A stretch of DNA of 38,020 bases from an uncultured Alphaproteobacteria bacterium (GCA_902518895.1 CABYHL010000009.1:1-38020), one strand, 5' to 3'. Positions 25,704 to 34,324 are shown, counted from the stretch's first letter. Notes: generated by a model not told the origin, from the letters alone. Program-made: numbers and translations.

Positions 25704-25754
25704 TCTCATTTTAGCTGCTTGTAAACCGCAATAGAGTCAAATCGTTCATAGGTT
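25704..25754 (-). promoter_or_regulatory. SAM-II/SAM-V-like riboswitch aptamer
   Basis: On the minus strand the leader reads TGAAC-GATTTGACTC-TATTGCG-GTTTA-CAAGCA-GCTAAAATGAG. This matches the SAM-II plan: P1 (TGAAC with GTTTA), a first loop with the conserved GATTTG, and the 3' GCTAAAA block. The pseudoknot helix is formed here by CTC of the loop with GAG after GCTAAAAT, covarying with CC/GG in other SAM-II RNAs. SAM-V shares this binding core and is known from marine alphaproteobacteria, so II versus V is not decided. Confidence 0.72.
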
Positions 25755-25876
25755 AAATATTATATAATTATTACATTTCAATTAAAAATATTAATACTGT
25801 TAATATTTGTTAGTTCATCTTAGTAAAATTAATCCTATTGAATAATAAAATACTAAATCTAAGTTTATTATTAATC

Positions 25877-26155
25877 ATGATACAAAACATTTCAAAATTA
25901 TTTAATTTAAATAATAAATATAAAACAGAAGAACATACCATTCCAGATAATTTACGTAGTAAGGAATTAGAATGGAAATTATCTTTACTAGTAAGAAATG
26001 TTGATAGAGTAGAAGATATCGACCTGCAATTTGTCAAAAAGACTAAAATTAATAAGGGAACAAAGCAAGATTTATATACTTCTTACAGATTAGATTTTGA
26101 TGTTAGAGAAAAATTAAATCAATTTAAAAAAAAATATAGGGATATACTTTTATAA
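25877..26155 (+). CDS. Hypothetical protein, unknown function
   Basis: A 92-residue soluble, charged protein (MIQNISKLFNLNNKYK...) with a middle section RSKELEWKLSLLVRNVDRVEDIDLQFVKK and a C-terminal DVREKLNQFKKKYRDILL helix. An alternative TTG start at 25838 would add 13 hydrophobic residues; neither start has a clear Shine-Dalgarno. No family is recognised. It converges with the membrane protein gene beginning at 26561, their stops one base apart. Confidence 0.5.
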   Translation: MIQNISKLFNLNNKYKTEEHTIPDNLRSKELEWKLSLLVRNVDRVEDIDLQFVKKTKINKGTKQDLYTSYRLDFDVREKLNQFKKKYRDILL

Positions 26156-26156
26156 A

Positions 26157-26561
26157 TCACTCATATTTATCAGAATACAAGTAAGGTATCCCAATAACTA
26201 AAATAATATAGAAAACCATAAAGCCGGCAATAAGAGGTAATACTTCTCCAGCTGGCACTGTGCTAAATGGACCAATAACAAATCCGTAAATCACAAAAAG
26301 AATATTTAAACCTACTAAATAATAACCACCACTTCTTTTCATACTGTACAACATATAAATTGTGTAAGCGATTGCTAATTGAAAAACTATGCCCACAATA
26401 AAATCCAAAGTGGAAAGTTGGACATTAAAATCTCCTACAGGTGGTTGCACACCTTGACCTGAAAAATATCCATACGTAATTCGATAAGATGTATCAATAA
26501 AATCAAGAGAGATAAGGATTAACATAATCCAATGTAGAGGTTTAAATAATCTTTCTTTCAT
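26157..26561 (-). CDS. Small integral membrane protein, unknown function
   Basis: A 134-residue protein with four membrane segments (about residues 8-25, 50-72, 80-98, 108-126). The loop after helix 1 is DTSYRITYGYFSGQGVQPPVGDFNVQ. No motif is recognised. It follows the bactofilin gene by 17 bases on the same strand and is probably co-transcribed with it. Confidence 0.68.
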   Translation of the reverse strand: MKERLFKPLHWIMLILISLDFIDTSYRITYGYFSGQGVQPPVGDFNVQLSTLDFIVGIVFQLAIAYTIYMLYSMKRSGGYYLVGLNILFVIYGFVIGPFSTVPAGEVLPLIAGFMVFYIILVIGIPYLYSDKYE

Positions 26562-26578
26562 ATTAACAAATATAATTA

Positions 26579-27028
26579 CTAATCTTTTTTAATTGCTTCT
26601 TGTAATGAATTATTTTCTTCTGATGGTTTTGAATCTTTTTTAATAGGTTGAATCTTATCAGATTTTTTAATATCACCACTAATTTGACCGCCAAGCTTAA
26701 TCTGTAAGTTTTGGTACTCGATGTCTCCAGAAGCAGCTCCTTGCTCTTGGATTGTTAAAGTACCTGAAGCCTTTATTTCACCATCAAATTTTCCCCAGAT
26801 GTCAGCATTATGTGTTTCTATATTCCCTTTGCAATCTCCAGTAGCACCAATAACTACATTATCAGTTTTCATAGTAACATCTGCTTCACCGTCAATTTGA
26901 ACTTCATCTGCTTTTTTAATTTCACCGTTAATTGTTACACCGTGACCAATTACAACTTTTGCTGATCCCTTTGCAGGTCTAAATACATCAGTTGTTGAAT
27001 TTGAATTATCGTCTTTTTTATCAAACAT
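26579..27028 (-). CDS. Bactofilin (polymer-forming cytoskeletal protein)
   Basis: A 149-residue bactofilin. The central beta-helix, residues ~23-118, shows the repeating six-residue turns (VVIGHGVTINGEI, VQIDGEADVTM, VVIGATGDCKGNI, ADIWGKFDGEI, GTLTIQEQGAASGDI, LQIKLGGQISGDI). It is flanked by disordered charged tails, as in the family. Bactofilins polymerise without nucleotide into filaments that act as membrane-near scaffolds for shape or cell-wall enzymes. A strong Shine-Dalgarno GGGAGGT precedes ATG. No LytM peptidase neighbour is seen. Confidence 0.9.
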   Translation of the reverse strand: MFDKKDDNSNSTTDVFRPAKGSAKVVIGHGVTINGEIKKADEVQIDGEADVTMKTDNVVIGATGDCKGNIETHNADIWGKFDGEIKASGTLTIQEQGAASGDIEYQNLQIKLGGQISGDIKKSDKIQPIKKDSKPSEENNSLQEAIKKD

Positions 27029-27137
27029 TATACCTCCCTATAGTTTTGTTAATGCAGGTAATCTACAACTGCTATAATTAACTTAATTAATTACCATATA
27101 AGCATTAATATTTGAAGATTTATGTAATTTTTACAGG

Positions 27138-27821
27138 TTATTTTTGATGATTTACAACATCAACAAGGATAGCAATCACCAAATTCAATATTGTAATTGA
27201 GCAAATTGAAATAAAGCTGAAAAAGTAAATCCATGCCCACCAGTAAATAGCCTGCATAGGCAGCATGACATTCTCCCAACTAGATAAAGTTAAAACTTGA
27301 AAAAGGGTAATTAGGGATATTCCTAGATCGGCCCATCGTTCTGGATCATCTTCCCCAAATAAAATTGATCCCATTGTTGCATAAATATAGAGTATTATAA
27401 ACAGTAGCAGACTAACAAAAAATACTCTTTTTATTGAAGCAAGAATAGCTTCTATAATTTTTTTTAATTCAGGAATGACAGATATCAATCGTAACACTCT
27501 AAAAATACGAAGAAGACGTAAAACTAAGAAGCTAGAATTATTTGGAATAGGAATGAGTGAAATTGCTACAATGATTGTATCGAATACATTCCAACCATCT
27601 TTTAGAAAATTTTTCTTTTCTTTTTCACCAATAAAACGAATAAGTATTTCAATAACAAAGAAAACAGTAATCGCATAATCAAGTAAATGAATAGTATTTA
27701 AAAATATAGGATCTAATTGATATGTTGTTGCTCCAATAAGAATGGCATTTAATATAATTATAACAACAACAGAAAATTGAAAAATACGATTATCTTTCAA
27801 CTTAGAAAAAAAATCTATCAT
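27138..27821 (-). CDS. One-domain voltage-gated cation channel (BacNav-like)
   Basis: A 227-residue ion transport protein with six helices. S4 carries Arg102, Arg105, Arg108 and Arg111 at three-residue steps (RLLRIFRVLRL), S3 has the FDTIIV Asp, and the pore region reads TLFQVLTLSSWENV (filter TLSSWEN at 178-184). In BacNav channels the filter is TLESW; here the Glu is Ser and an acidic residue appears after the Trp. The C-terminal coiled coil usual in NaChBac/NavAb is missing, the protein ending soon after S6 (NLVIAILVDVVNHQK). Ion selectivity is therefore uncertain. It follows the alkane monooxygenase gene by 6 bases. Confidence 0.88.
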   Translation of the reverse strand: MIDFFSKLKDNRIFQFSVVVIIILNAILIGATTYQLDPIFLNTIHLLDYAITVFFVIEILIRFIGEKEKKNFLKDGWNVFDTIIVAISLIPIPNNSSFLVLRLLRIFRVLRLISVIPELKKIIEAILASIKRVFFVSLLLFIILYIYATMGSILFGEDDPERWADLGISLITLFQVLTLSSWENVMLPMQAIYWWAWIYFFSFISICSITILNLVIAILVDVVNHQK

Positions 27822-27827
27822 ATTAAA

Positions 27828-28847
27828 TTAAATAGTTTTTAAGTTATCTATTTTCCTATCCATCACAAAAAACCACAGGGGAGGGATTAAAGCCATAATT
27901 AACATGATGGAGTAATTAGCAGGCATCTCAATTGCTTTTTCTTCTTGAGATAAAAGAGGGTAAGGCTTTGATGCACTCTGGTGATGTTCTGCATGAAGAC
28001 CTAAATTAAATGTCGACCAATTAGCAGAAATATGACGACTGTTCCAAGAATGTAAATCTGTAAATCTTTCATACCTTCCATTTTCTTTTTTTCTTTCTAA
28101 ACCATAATGCTGAATATAATTCACTAACTCCAATAAGATTATAGAAACAAAAGAATGAAAGATAACAAAAATTAAACCATTCATACCTGCGATTAAATAA
28201 GCAAATACTAAAAATAAAAATTCTAATACAAAATAATGAATCATTCTATTTTGAAAACTAAATTTATTTAGATTTTTTCTATCAAGAATATTTTTTTCAA
28301 TTTTCCAAGACGAAATCACACTATTGATTACACAGCGAATAAAATAAAAATAAAAATTTTCTCCTCTTCTAGCTGTAGCAGGATCTTCTTTAGTAGCTAC
28401 ATTTAAATGATGACCATAAATATGTTCTATACGAAAATGACCATAACAACATAATACTAATAAAAATACTCCAATGCCTCTCATAAATTTATTTTTTCGG
28501 TGAATAAGTTCATGCGCAGTTGTAATTCCAATAGAACCGCCAGACATACCTACAGCCGCCCCTAAAGCAGCAGCAGTTAATAATGTGATACTAGAATCAG
28601 AAACAACGATTAAACCAAATATAATTAAAAATAAAATGCATGGGAGAACGATTAAAATAGAAAAATTGTGAAACACACTTTCATTTAGCTCAACATCATC
28701 TTTACTTAAGTATGGTAATACAAGGTCAATAATTGGAACTAATATAAAAACCCAAATAAAAGGTGAAATTGACCAAGAGGGATTAATGATTAATCCTAAA
28801 GAACTAGCAAATATCAAAATTAGCGGTGTTACAAGATAAAAAATCAT
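27828..28847 (-). CDS. alkB: Alkane 1-monooxygenase (AlkB-like)
   Basis: A 339-residue membrane di-iron enzyme. All histidine boxes are present: HELIH (112-116), H142-x3-H146-H147 (EHIYGHH), H285-x2-H288-H289 (LHAEHHQ), plus the AlkB signature NYIQHYGL (243-250) that separates alkane hydroxylases from fatty-acid desaturases. Six hydrophobic helices surround them. The reaction is terminal hydroxylation of medium-chain alkanes with O2 and rubredoxin-delivered electrons; no rubredoxin gene is in the window. The length is somewhat below Pseudomonas AlkB (~400). Substrate range is not readable. A GMC alcohol dehydrogenase 2 kb away could take the alcohol product. Confidence 0.9.
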   Translation of the reverse strand: MIFYLVTPLILIFASSLGLIINPSWSISPFIWVFILVPIIDLVLPYLSKDDVELNESVFHNFSILIVLPCILFLIIFGLIVVSDSSITLLTAAALGAAVGMSGGSIGITTAHELIHRKNKFMRGIGVFLLVLCCYGHFRIEHIYGHHLNVATKEDPATARRGENFYFYFIRCVINSVISSWKIEKNILDRKNLNKFSFQNRMIHYFVLEFLFLVFAYLIAGMNGLIFVIFHSFVSIILLELVNYIQHYGLERKKENGRYERFTDLHSWNSRHISANWSTFNLGLHAEHHQSASKPYPLLSQEEKAIEMPANYSIMLIMALIPPLWFFVMDRKIDNLKTI

Positions 28848-28910
28848 TAAAATAATTATATATTATTTTTTTTTCTAAACTAATACCTAAATTACCCTAA
28901 GAAAATTTAT

Positions 28911-29846
28911 ATGAATAATAACATTAAAGGTCTTATTTTAATTATTGTGGGGATGTTATTCATCATTACCCAGGACGTTTTAATTAAATACACCATTCAT
29001 GATGCGTCATTAATGCAAATACTTGTATTTAGAGGAGGGGTAGGATTTTCATTGTTATGCCTATATTTAATTTACACAAAACAACCATTATTCTTTGGAA
29101 CAGCGCACCCTTATATAGCAATTTTTAGAGGCTCAACATTCTTCTTCGGCTTTACCTTATTTTTTATCTCATTGAGCCAAATCACTTTAGCAGAAGCAAC
29201 AAGTTTGTTTTTTGTGAGTCCATTTTTTATTACTATTTATTCTTACTTTATTCTGAATATAAAAATTGGCTTGAATAGAATATTTTCAATTTTTGTTGGT
29301 TTTAGTGGAACGCTTTTAATCATTAAACCAGAATTTAATGACATAAATATTTATATGTTATTTCCAATCATTGCTGCTGCTACCTATGCTTTATCAATGA
29401 CATTAGCTAAAAAAACTGCAAAAAATGATAATTTATATCAACAAACTTTTCATATTTATATAGGTGCATTTGTTGGAGGAAGCGCAATTAGTATTTTTTT
29501 ACATAATTCAGACTTTAATTTGTTAATTTTTTCTATTCTTAGTAATCCCTGGATACTTAATGATCTTCAATTTATTGGATTAATACTTTTCATTTCTACA
29601 ACTGGAAGTCTTGGGATATTTTGTTTGATTGCAGCATACAGAGTTGGGTCACCTTTAGTTAACAGTATAACTGAGTACATCCATTTAATTTTTGCTATAA
29701 TAATTGGAATTATTATTTTTTCTGAAGTACCAGATATAAACTCATTTATTGGTATTTTTCTTATTATGGTAAGTGGTATCTTTGTTGTTTTCAGAGAAAA
29801 TAAGCGTGAGGAATTAGTTGTATCCAAAACTACTCTTAGAACGTAA
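28911..29846 (+). CDS. EamA/DMT-superfamily transporter
   Basis: A 311-residue protein with ten predicted membrane helices made of two EamA repeats. The N-terminal repeat holds GMLFIITQDVLIKYTIHDASLMQILVFRG and FFISLSQITLAEATSLFFVSPFFITIYSYF; the C-terminal one GSLGIFCLIAAYRVGSPLVNSITEYIHLIFAIIIG. DMT proteins export or import metabolites, often amino acids or nucleotide-type solutes; the substrate is unknown. Divergently placed from alkB across 63 bases, so the two may share a promoter region. Confidence 0.9.
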   Translation: MNNNIKGLILIIVGMLFIITQDVLIKYTIHDASLMQILVFRGGVGFSLLCLYLIYTKQPLFFGTAHPYIAIFRGSTFFFGFTLFFISLSQITLAEATSLFFVSPFFITIYSYFILNIKIGLNRIFSIFVGFSGTLLIIKPEFNDINIYMLFPIIAAATYALSMTLAKKTAKNDNLYQQTFHIYIGAFVGGSAISIFLHNSDFNLLIFSILSNPWILNDLQFIGLILFISTTGSLGIFCLIAAYRVGSPLVNSITEYIHLIFAIIIGIIIFSEVPDINSFIGIFLIMVSGIFVVFRENKREELVVSKTTLRT

Positions 29847-29851
29847 TTTAA

Positions 29852-30823
29852 CTACAATAATTCTTTCAGAAACTCACTATTTTTTAAATCAGGGCAATTA
29901 TCTAATCCGTGATCATAATAATCATCATTATTATAATCTAAAAATTTTTTTCCTGATTGATTGTGCATAACATCATTTTTATTATCATTAACATGAAAGA
30001 ATTTATTATTAGTTGAACATTTTGCAGGAAAACCCAATGAATGAATCATTTCATGTAAAATTGTTGCTTCTGCATCACCAAAAGTTGAATCATTTTTATC
30101 ATTTAAATGATCTTTGTGAGTGCAAGAAAAAATTCTGTCATTATTTGATAAAATTAAATCATCACCAATGTATTTTTTAAATCTAGAGTAGGTGTAGTAA
30201 ATTGCTATGTTTCCATCAAATCGTGATTTTCCACAAATATCATAATCAATATATTTTCTTTTTTCCCAACCTTCAAAAAAAATAATAAATTTCTTTGAAG
30301 AAAAATTATTAAAGAGATGACCATTATCATTAATAATTTTTTCAATTTTCTCAGATACTTCAGTAATATCAACGTACTCATCTTTAGTTTCTAAATCGCC
30401 AAACCAATCCATAGTTTTATTAACTCGCAAAAAAGTTACATCAAAATTTCCATTAATTTTTTTATCAAATCTAATTGTTTGGTTATTTGTTTTTTTTTCA
30501 AACCAATTATTAATAGCTAGAAGGGATGCTTCTATATTTTTATTTACATCGTAAAGACGATCCTCTCTTTCACATGGTAGTAAAAGGACAGGATGAAATT
30601 GGTTGCCATTATATACGTCTTTTTCATCTTTAAATGATCTATTCTGATTAATATCACTCTTATGTATAACAAATTCAACTTCATTATTATTGTTGCAAGA
30701 ATCTGGAAGTTTAATTTTGGGTACTAAAAATTTCCAATCCTCATTAATAAATTGAAGATAAATCATAATGATACTAATAATTAGAAAAAAACCAATGAAA
30801 GGTATCAAAAAATATTTATGCAT
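29852..30823 (-). CDS. Membrane-anchored zinc metalloprotease-like protein
   Basis: A 323-residue protein with an N-terminal hydrophobic anchor (about residues 4-25) and otherwise extracytoplasmic. Near the C-terminus is a zinc motif HEMIHSLGF (His257, Glu258, His261) followed by His277 and DVMHNQSG, reminiscent of a metzincin Met-turn. The canonical third His two residues after the Gly is absent, so His277 or another residue must serve or the site is altered. Several Cys (43, 84, 197, 234, 269, 308) suggest disulfides. No known family; target unknown. Confidence 0.6.
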   Translation of the reverse strand: MHKYFLIPFIGFFLIISIIMIYLQFINEDWKFLVPKIKLPDSCNNNNEVEFVIHKSDINQNRSFKDEKDVYNGNQFHPVLLLPCEREDRLYDVNKNIEASLLAINNWFEKKTNNQTIRFDKKINGNFDVTFLRVNKTMDWFGDLETKDEYVDITEVSEKIEKIINDNGHLFNNFSSKKFIIFFEGWEKRKYIDYDICGKSRFDGNIAIYYTYSRFKKYIGDDLILSNNDRIFSCTHKDHLNDKNDSTFGDAEATILHEMIHSLGFPAKCSTNNKFFHVNDNKNDVMHNQSGKKFLDYNNDDYYDHGLDNCPDLKNSEFLKELL

Positions 30824-30842
30824 AGGTTTTTAATTGTATAAT

Positions 30843-31037
30843 TTATTTTTCTATAAATTTTTTCACAGTATCATAAAATGAAGGTGTTACTGTAAAGTAA
30901 TAGCCATTTTCTTCATGGACACTATTATTTCCAATACTATTATCCGAGTGAAAATCTATAAGGTGCTGATAAAAGCGATTGGGATCATCTACATGGTATT
31001 CTCTTCCATCATCTGCTTTAACTATTAAAGTTTTCAT
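30843..31037 (-). CDS. Small conserved-looking protein, unknown function
   Basis: A 64-residue soluble protein: MKTLIVKADDGREYHVDDPNRFYQHLIDFHS at the N-terminus and a C-terminal YYFTVTPSFYDTVKKFIEK. The first part looks like a beta hairpin, the rest helical. It lies 19 bases upstream of the metalloprotease-like gene on the same strand, so co-expression is likely. I do not recognise a family. Confidence 0.55.
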   Translation of the reverse strand: MKTLIVKADDGREYHVDDPNRFYQHLIDFHSDNSIGNNSVHEENGYYFTVTPSFYDTVKKFIEK

Positions 31038-31088
31038 CTTGATATTAAATATAGAAACACATAAAAATTAAAATAAAAAAATTTATAT

Positions 31089-32693
31089 ATGACAAAAAAA
31101 TATGATTTTATAATTGCGGGTGGTGGAACATCAGGAATTATTACAGCAACAAAATTAATTGAGCATGGCGCCTCTGTTTTAATTTTAGAAGAAGGAATTA
31201 AATCAAATAATTTACTTTTATCGATGCCTGCTGGTTGGATTAAAGGTTTAGAGAATAGTCCATATTTAAAATTCTATGAATCTATTCCACAAAAACAATT
31301 AAATAATCGTCAGCACTTTATAGCTCAAGCTAAAACTCTTGGTGGAGGTTCTAAAGTAAATGGTATGGTTTATATGAGAGGGAAACCTTCAGATTATAAT
31401 AAATGGGAAGAGGAGAGTGCTGACAGTAATTGGAATTGGAACTCTTTACTTAAGCATTTTGTTAAACTTGAAAATAATCAACGTATTCAAAATGAATATC
31501 ATGGAAATAAAGGTAACTTAAAAGTTTCAGATCCTGGTTATATTGTAGAAGGGTCAAACTTATACATCAAAACAATGCAAGCTATGGGCTTACCTTATAA
31601 TGATGATTTTAATGATGGTGATCAATATGGTGTAGGAACTATGCAATACACCATTGGTAATGGCAAAAGATGTGATGTGTATAGTGCTTTTTTAGATTCA
31701 AAAACAAAAAACAAGAATTTAGATATTAAAACTAGTTCTGTTGTTACAAAAATTATTCTTGATCAAAAAAAAGCAATTGGTGTTGAGTGTGTATCAAATG
31801 GTAAATCAATTAAATATTTTGCTAATGATATTATTTTAACTGCAGGTGCTTATGTTACTCCTAAAATATTAATGCATTCCGGCATAGGGGAAGAAAAACA
31901 ATTAAAAGAATTTGATATTCCTGTAATCGAGAATTTAAAAGGTGTAGGTAAAAATTTACAGGACCATCATGAAGTTCCTGTTATTTCTAGAGTTAAGCCA
32001 GGTTATAGTTATTTTAAACAAGATCAAGGTTGGCGAATGATAAAAAATGGAATTCAGTATTTATTATTTAATTCAGGTCCTGTTCGATCTCAAGGTGTTG
32101 ATAGTTGTTCTTTTTTTAATCCAGAAGATTTAGAAGATAGAAAAGATCCTAAAATTAAACTCTATTGCGTACCCATAATGTATACCGATAGAGATACAAC
32201 GGGTATAAAACCTGATCACGGTTTAACACTTACATCTTGCTTAATGAATCCAAAATCAAGAGGAGAGGTTAGAATTCAATCTTCTGATCCATTAGATTTA
32301 CCTCTTATTGATCCAAATTTCTTAAGTCATGAAGATGATATGAATGTTATGTTAAATGCGGTAAAGCTTGCAAGAAAGGTTGTTCAAACAAAACCTTTGT
32401 CCAATATTGTTTTAGAAGAAACAGTTCCTGGTCAATCTATTAATTCAGATGAAGATCTCATTAACTATTCAAAAAAAATGATCAAAACAAATTGGCACCC
32501 TGTTGGAACATGTAAAATGGGTAAAGATAATGATGATATGGCAGTTTTGAATACAAAACTTGAAGTTAAAGGAATAAAAAATTTAAGAGTTTTTGATGTG
32601 TCGATGATGCCAACAATTGTCGGCGCTAATACTAATGCTCCAGCTATGGCAATAGCAGATAAGGCTACTGATATATTATTACAGTCACGATAA
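31089..32693 (+). CDS. GMC-family FAD-dependent alcohol/choline dehydrogenase
   Basis: A 534-residue GMC oxidoreductase. The FAD-binding GGGTSG is at residues 11-16, the LGGGSKVNGMVYMRGKPSDYNKWEE block (GMC signature 1) near 85-110, and the C-terminal catalytic region has WHPVGTCKMG near 475 and GANTNAPAMAIADKATDIL near 510. It resembles bacterial choline dehydrogenase BetA and the AlkJ alcohol dehydrogenase, which oxidise primary alcohols to aldehydes and pass electrons to the quinone pool. With alkB 3 kb away an alcohol produced from an alkane is a reasonable substrate; choline is the alternative. Confidence 0.92.
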   Translation: MTKKYDFIIAGGGTSGIITATKLIEHGASVLILEEGIKSNNLLLSMPAGWIKGLENSPYLKFYESIPQKQLNNRQHFIAQAKTLGGGSKVNGMVYMRGKPSDYNKWEEESADSNWNWNSLLKHFVKLENNQRIQNEYHGNKGNLKVSDPGYIVEGSNLYIKTMQAMGLPYNDDFNDGDQYGVGTMQYTIGNGKRCDVYSAFLDSKTKNKNLDIKTSSVVTKIILDQKKAIGVECVSNGKSIKYFANDIILTAGAYVTPKILMHSGIGEEKQLKEFDIPVIENLKGVGKNLQDHHEVPVISRVKPGYSYFKQDQGWRMIKNGIQYLLFNSGPVRSQGVDSCSFFNPEDLEDRKDPKIKLYCVPIMYTDRDTTGIKPDHGLTLTSCLMNPKSRGEVRIQSSDPLDLPLIDPNFLSHEDDMNVMLNAVKLARKVVQTKPLSNIVLEETVPGQSINSDEDLINYSKKMIKTNWHPVGTCKMGKDNDDMAVLNTKLEVKGIKNLRVFDVSMMPTIVGANTNAPAMAIADKATDILLQSR

Positions 32694-32770
32694 TTTGTTT
32701 AATCTAATATATTTTAAATTTAGAAAATAATTTTTTACATATTCTTTAGAGCATTATATAAAAGCTATTA

Positions 32771-33979
32771 ATGTATAGAATTATATTTTTTCTATTTTTA
32801 ATTTCATCAAGTGTTTATGCTAAAGATCTACCTAAGAAATTTCTTGATGATAAATATATTTTTAAATTTGAGGAAAATATTAAATATCCCTATGATACTG
32901 GATTTTGGGGCCCAATAGAAACACATACAAGAATACATCAAAACCCTTGGGCTCTTCGATATGATAATAAAGTTACAAAAACAAATGAATATTCTTTGCG
33001 TTTTGAAAAAAGACTAGAAGATTGTGGTGCTGAAGATTGTAATAGAAAAGAAAAAACTTTTATTGGTCGTTCTGAACTTGGTTTCTTTGATCCTATAACT
33101 GGTGAAAAAATAAGAGGTCATTTAGGTGAATATTGGTATACTTGGTCTTTCTATATCGATCCTGCATCCGATGGGCCCAAAAATATGCGAGATTTTGTTC
33201 ATATAGGTCAATTTAAAATGGATCTTGAACATGAAAAATTAACAAGGAGTTTGCTTACTACGCAAACAATAGATGAATTTAATGTTGCTTGCCCTGAAAT
33301 GAGTTTCTTTTTTTCTTGGCGTTATGATGGAATTTATGTGGGCCGATCAGGAGTTTCTGTATGTGATGGTAGTGATTATAAAAGAATAATTCCCCTTAAT
33401 AATGTGAAGGGTAAATGGCACACTGTCTTATTAAATATTAATTGGACTGATCAAGAAGATGGAAAAATAAAACTTTGGTTAAATGATCAGCTTATTTATC
33501 GCTTTGAAGGAAAAACTATATCAAAAATTGTAAAGAACAAAAATGAATATCAAATGGGACCAAAATTTAGATTTGGCTTGTATAGTCAGGGTGAAAATGG
33601 TGATCAAGTTATGCACTATGAAGGAATGAAAGCAGAAAAATCATGTAATAAACTTCAATTATTTGATTGTAACTATATTCAAAAACAAGAAATTGATGTT
33701 GTTAAAACAAATCCTGCTGACCCAGATGATGGTAATCAAATAGTTGGTCAGTATGAAACAAATGATGATCAAGGTAAACGAGATAGAATTATTAATACTC
33801 TTATAAATAAAATTACTAAAGACATTAGTAAAAAATCTAATAGTAATAAAGGTGATATCAAAACATGGGTTGCCACCGAAGTAAACAAACTAGATTGGGA
33901 TAAAGACTTAGATAAAAGTAAGGATAGAAAAAAAATACGTGATCAGTTAACCAAAAAGGGTAAAAAAACTTTTAAGTAG
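32771..33979 (+). CDS. Secreted polysaccharide-lyase-like jelly-roll protein
   Basis: A 402-residue exported protein. Residues 1-17 are a signal peptide ending SVYA. The jelly-roll domain (about 40-300) has WALRYDNKVTKTNEYSLRFEKR, RSELG, GEYWYTWSFYID, FVHIGQFKM, and VKGKWHTVLLNINWTDQEDGKIKLWLND, the pattern of heparin-lyase-like polysaccharide lyases and related carbohydrate-binding proteins. Several Cys pairs are present. The last ~95 residues form a Lys/Asp-rich tail (KDISKKSN...). A truncated relative lies at 35655-36449. Polysaccharide target unknown; catalytic residues cannot be assigned by eye. Confidence 0.78.
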   Translation: MYRIIFFLFLISSSVYAKDLPKKFLDDKYIFKFEENIKYPYDTGFWGPIETHTRIHQNPWALRYDNKVTKTNEYSLRFEKRLEDCGAEDCNRKEKTFIGRSELGFFDPITGEKIRGHLGEYWYTWSFYIDPASDGPKNMRDFVHIGQFKMDLEHEKLTRSLLTTQTIDEFNVACPEMSFFFSWRYDGIYVGRSGVSVCDGSDYKRIIPLNNVKGKWHTVLLNINWTDQEDGKIKLWLNDQLIYRFEGKTISKIVKNKNEYQMGPKFRFGLYSQGENGDQVMHYEGMKAEKSCNKLQLFDCNYIQKQEIDVVKTNPADPDDGNQIVGQYETNDDQGKRDRIINTLINKITKDISKKSNSNKGDIKTWVATEVNKLDWDKDLDKSKDRKKIRDQLTKKGKKTFK

Positions 33980-33983
33980 GAAA

Positions 33984-34025
33984 ATGGGGCAAAACTCCCT
34001 CAGTGGAGAGGGCTTTATACCCCAT
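33984..34025. terminator. GC-rich nested hairpin between convergent genes
   Basis: An outer 6-bp stem ATGGGG (33984-33989) / CCCCAT (34020-34025) encloses an inner stem CCCTC (33997-34001) / GAGGG (34008-34012). It lies five bases after the lyase-like gene stop and 29 before the stop of the minus-strand gene. It has no strong T-run, so termination is inferred from position and stability. Confidence 0.5.
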
Positions 34026-34054
34026 GAATATATAGTGTATTATTTATTTTTTAT

Positions 34055-34324
34055 CTACTCGACCAAGAAAACCAATTCCTGACTATCTAAATCAACACCA
34101 GCATCAGTTCTAAGTTTTGCTAATTCTGGATCTTGCATTGCTGCTTGCATTTTTTCCATCGATTCAATCTCTAAAACTTGATAAATTTTAGTTTCATCAT
34201 CTTTAGGGTGGCCATATGCTAAAACTTTTATTCCATATTTTTCTCTATGAGTATCAACACTGAGAAAAAGATTTTTCCATTTTTCATAACCTTCTTTTAA
34301 TTTAACATTCATAATAATTTTCAT
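34055..34324 (-). CDS. Small protein, dimeric alpha/beta-barrel type
   Basis: An 89-residue protein: strand MKIIMNVKL, helix GYEKWKNLFLSVDTHREKYG, strands IKVLAYGHPKDDETKIYQVLEI, helix SMEKMQAAMQDPELAKLRTDAG, strand ELVFLVE. This is a single ferredoxin-like unit of the Dabb/ABM superfamily. No catalytic residue can be named. A Shine-Dalgarno AAAGGACG precedes the start. It is the last of three small genes on this strand, separated by ~65 bases from the DUF1330 gene. Confidence 0.72.
   Translation of the reverse strand: MKIIMNVKLKEGYEKWKNLFLSVDTHREKYGIKVLAYGHPKDDETKIYQVLEIESMEKMQAAMQDPELAKLRTDAGVDLDSQELVFLVE

Noticed and set aside
25741-25754. ATCGTTCATAGG on the plus strand, like the first block of a glutamine riboswitch
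   Set aside because: The required CGGAAGTA and GAAGGAACGC blocks do not follow on the plus strand; the stretch is explained as the 5' side of the minus-strand SAM-type aptamer.
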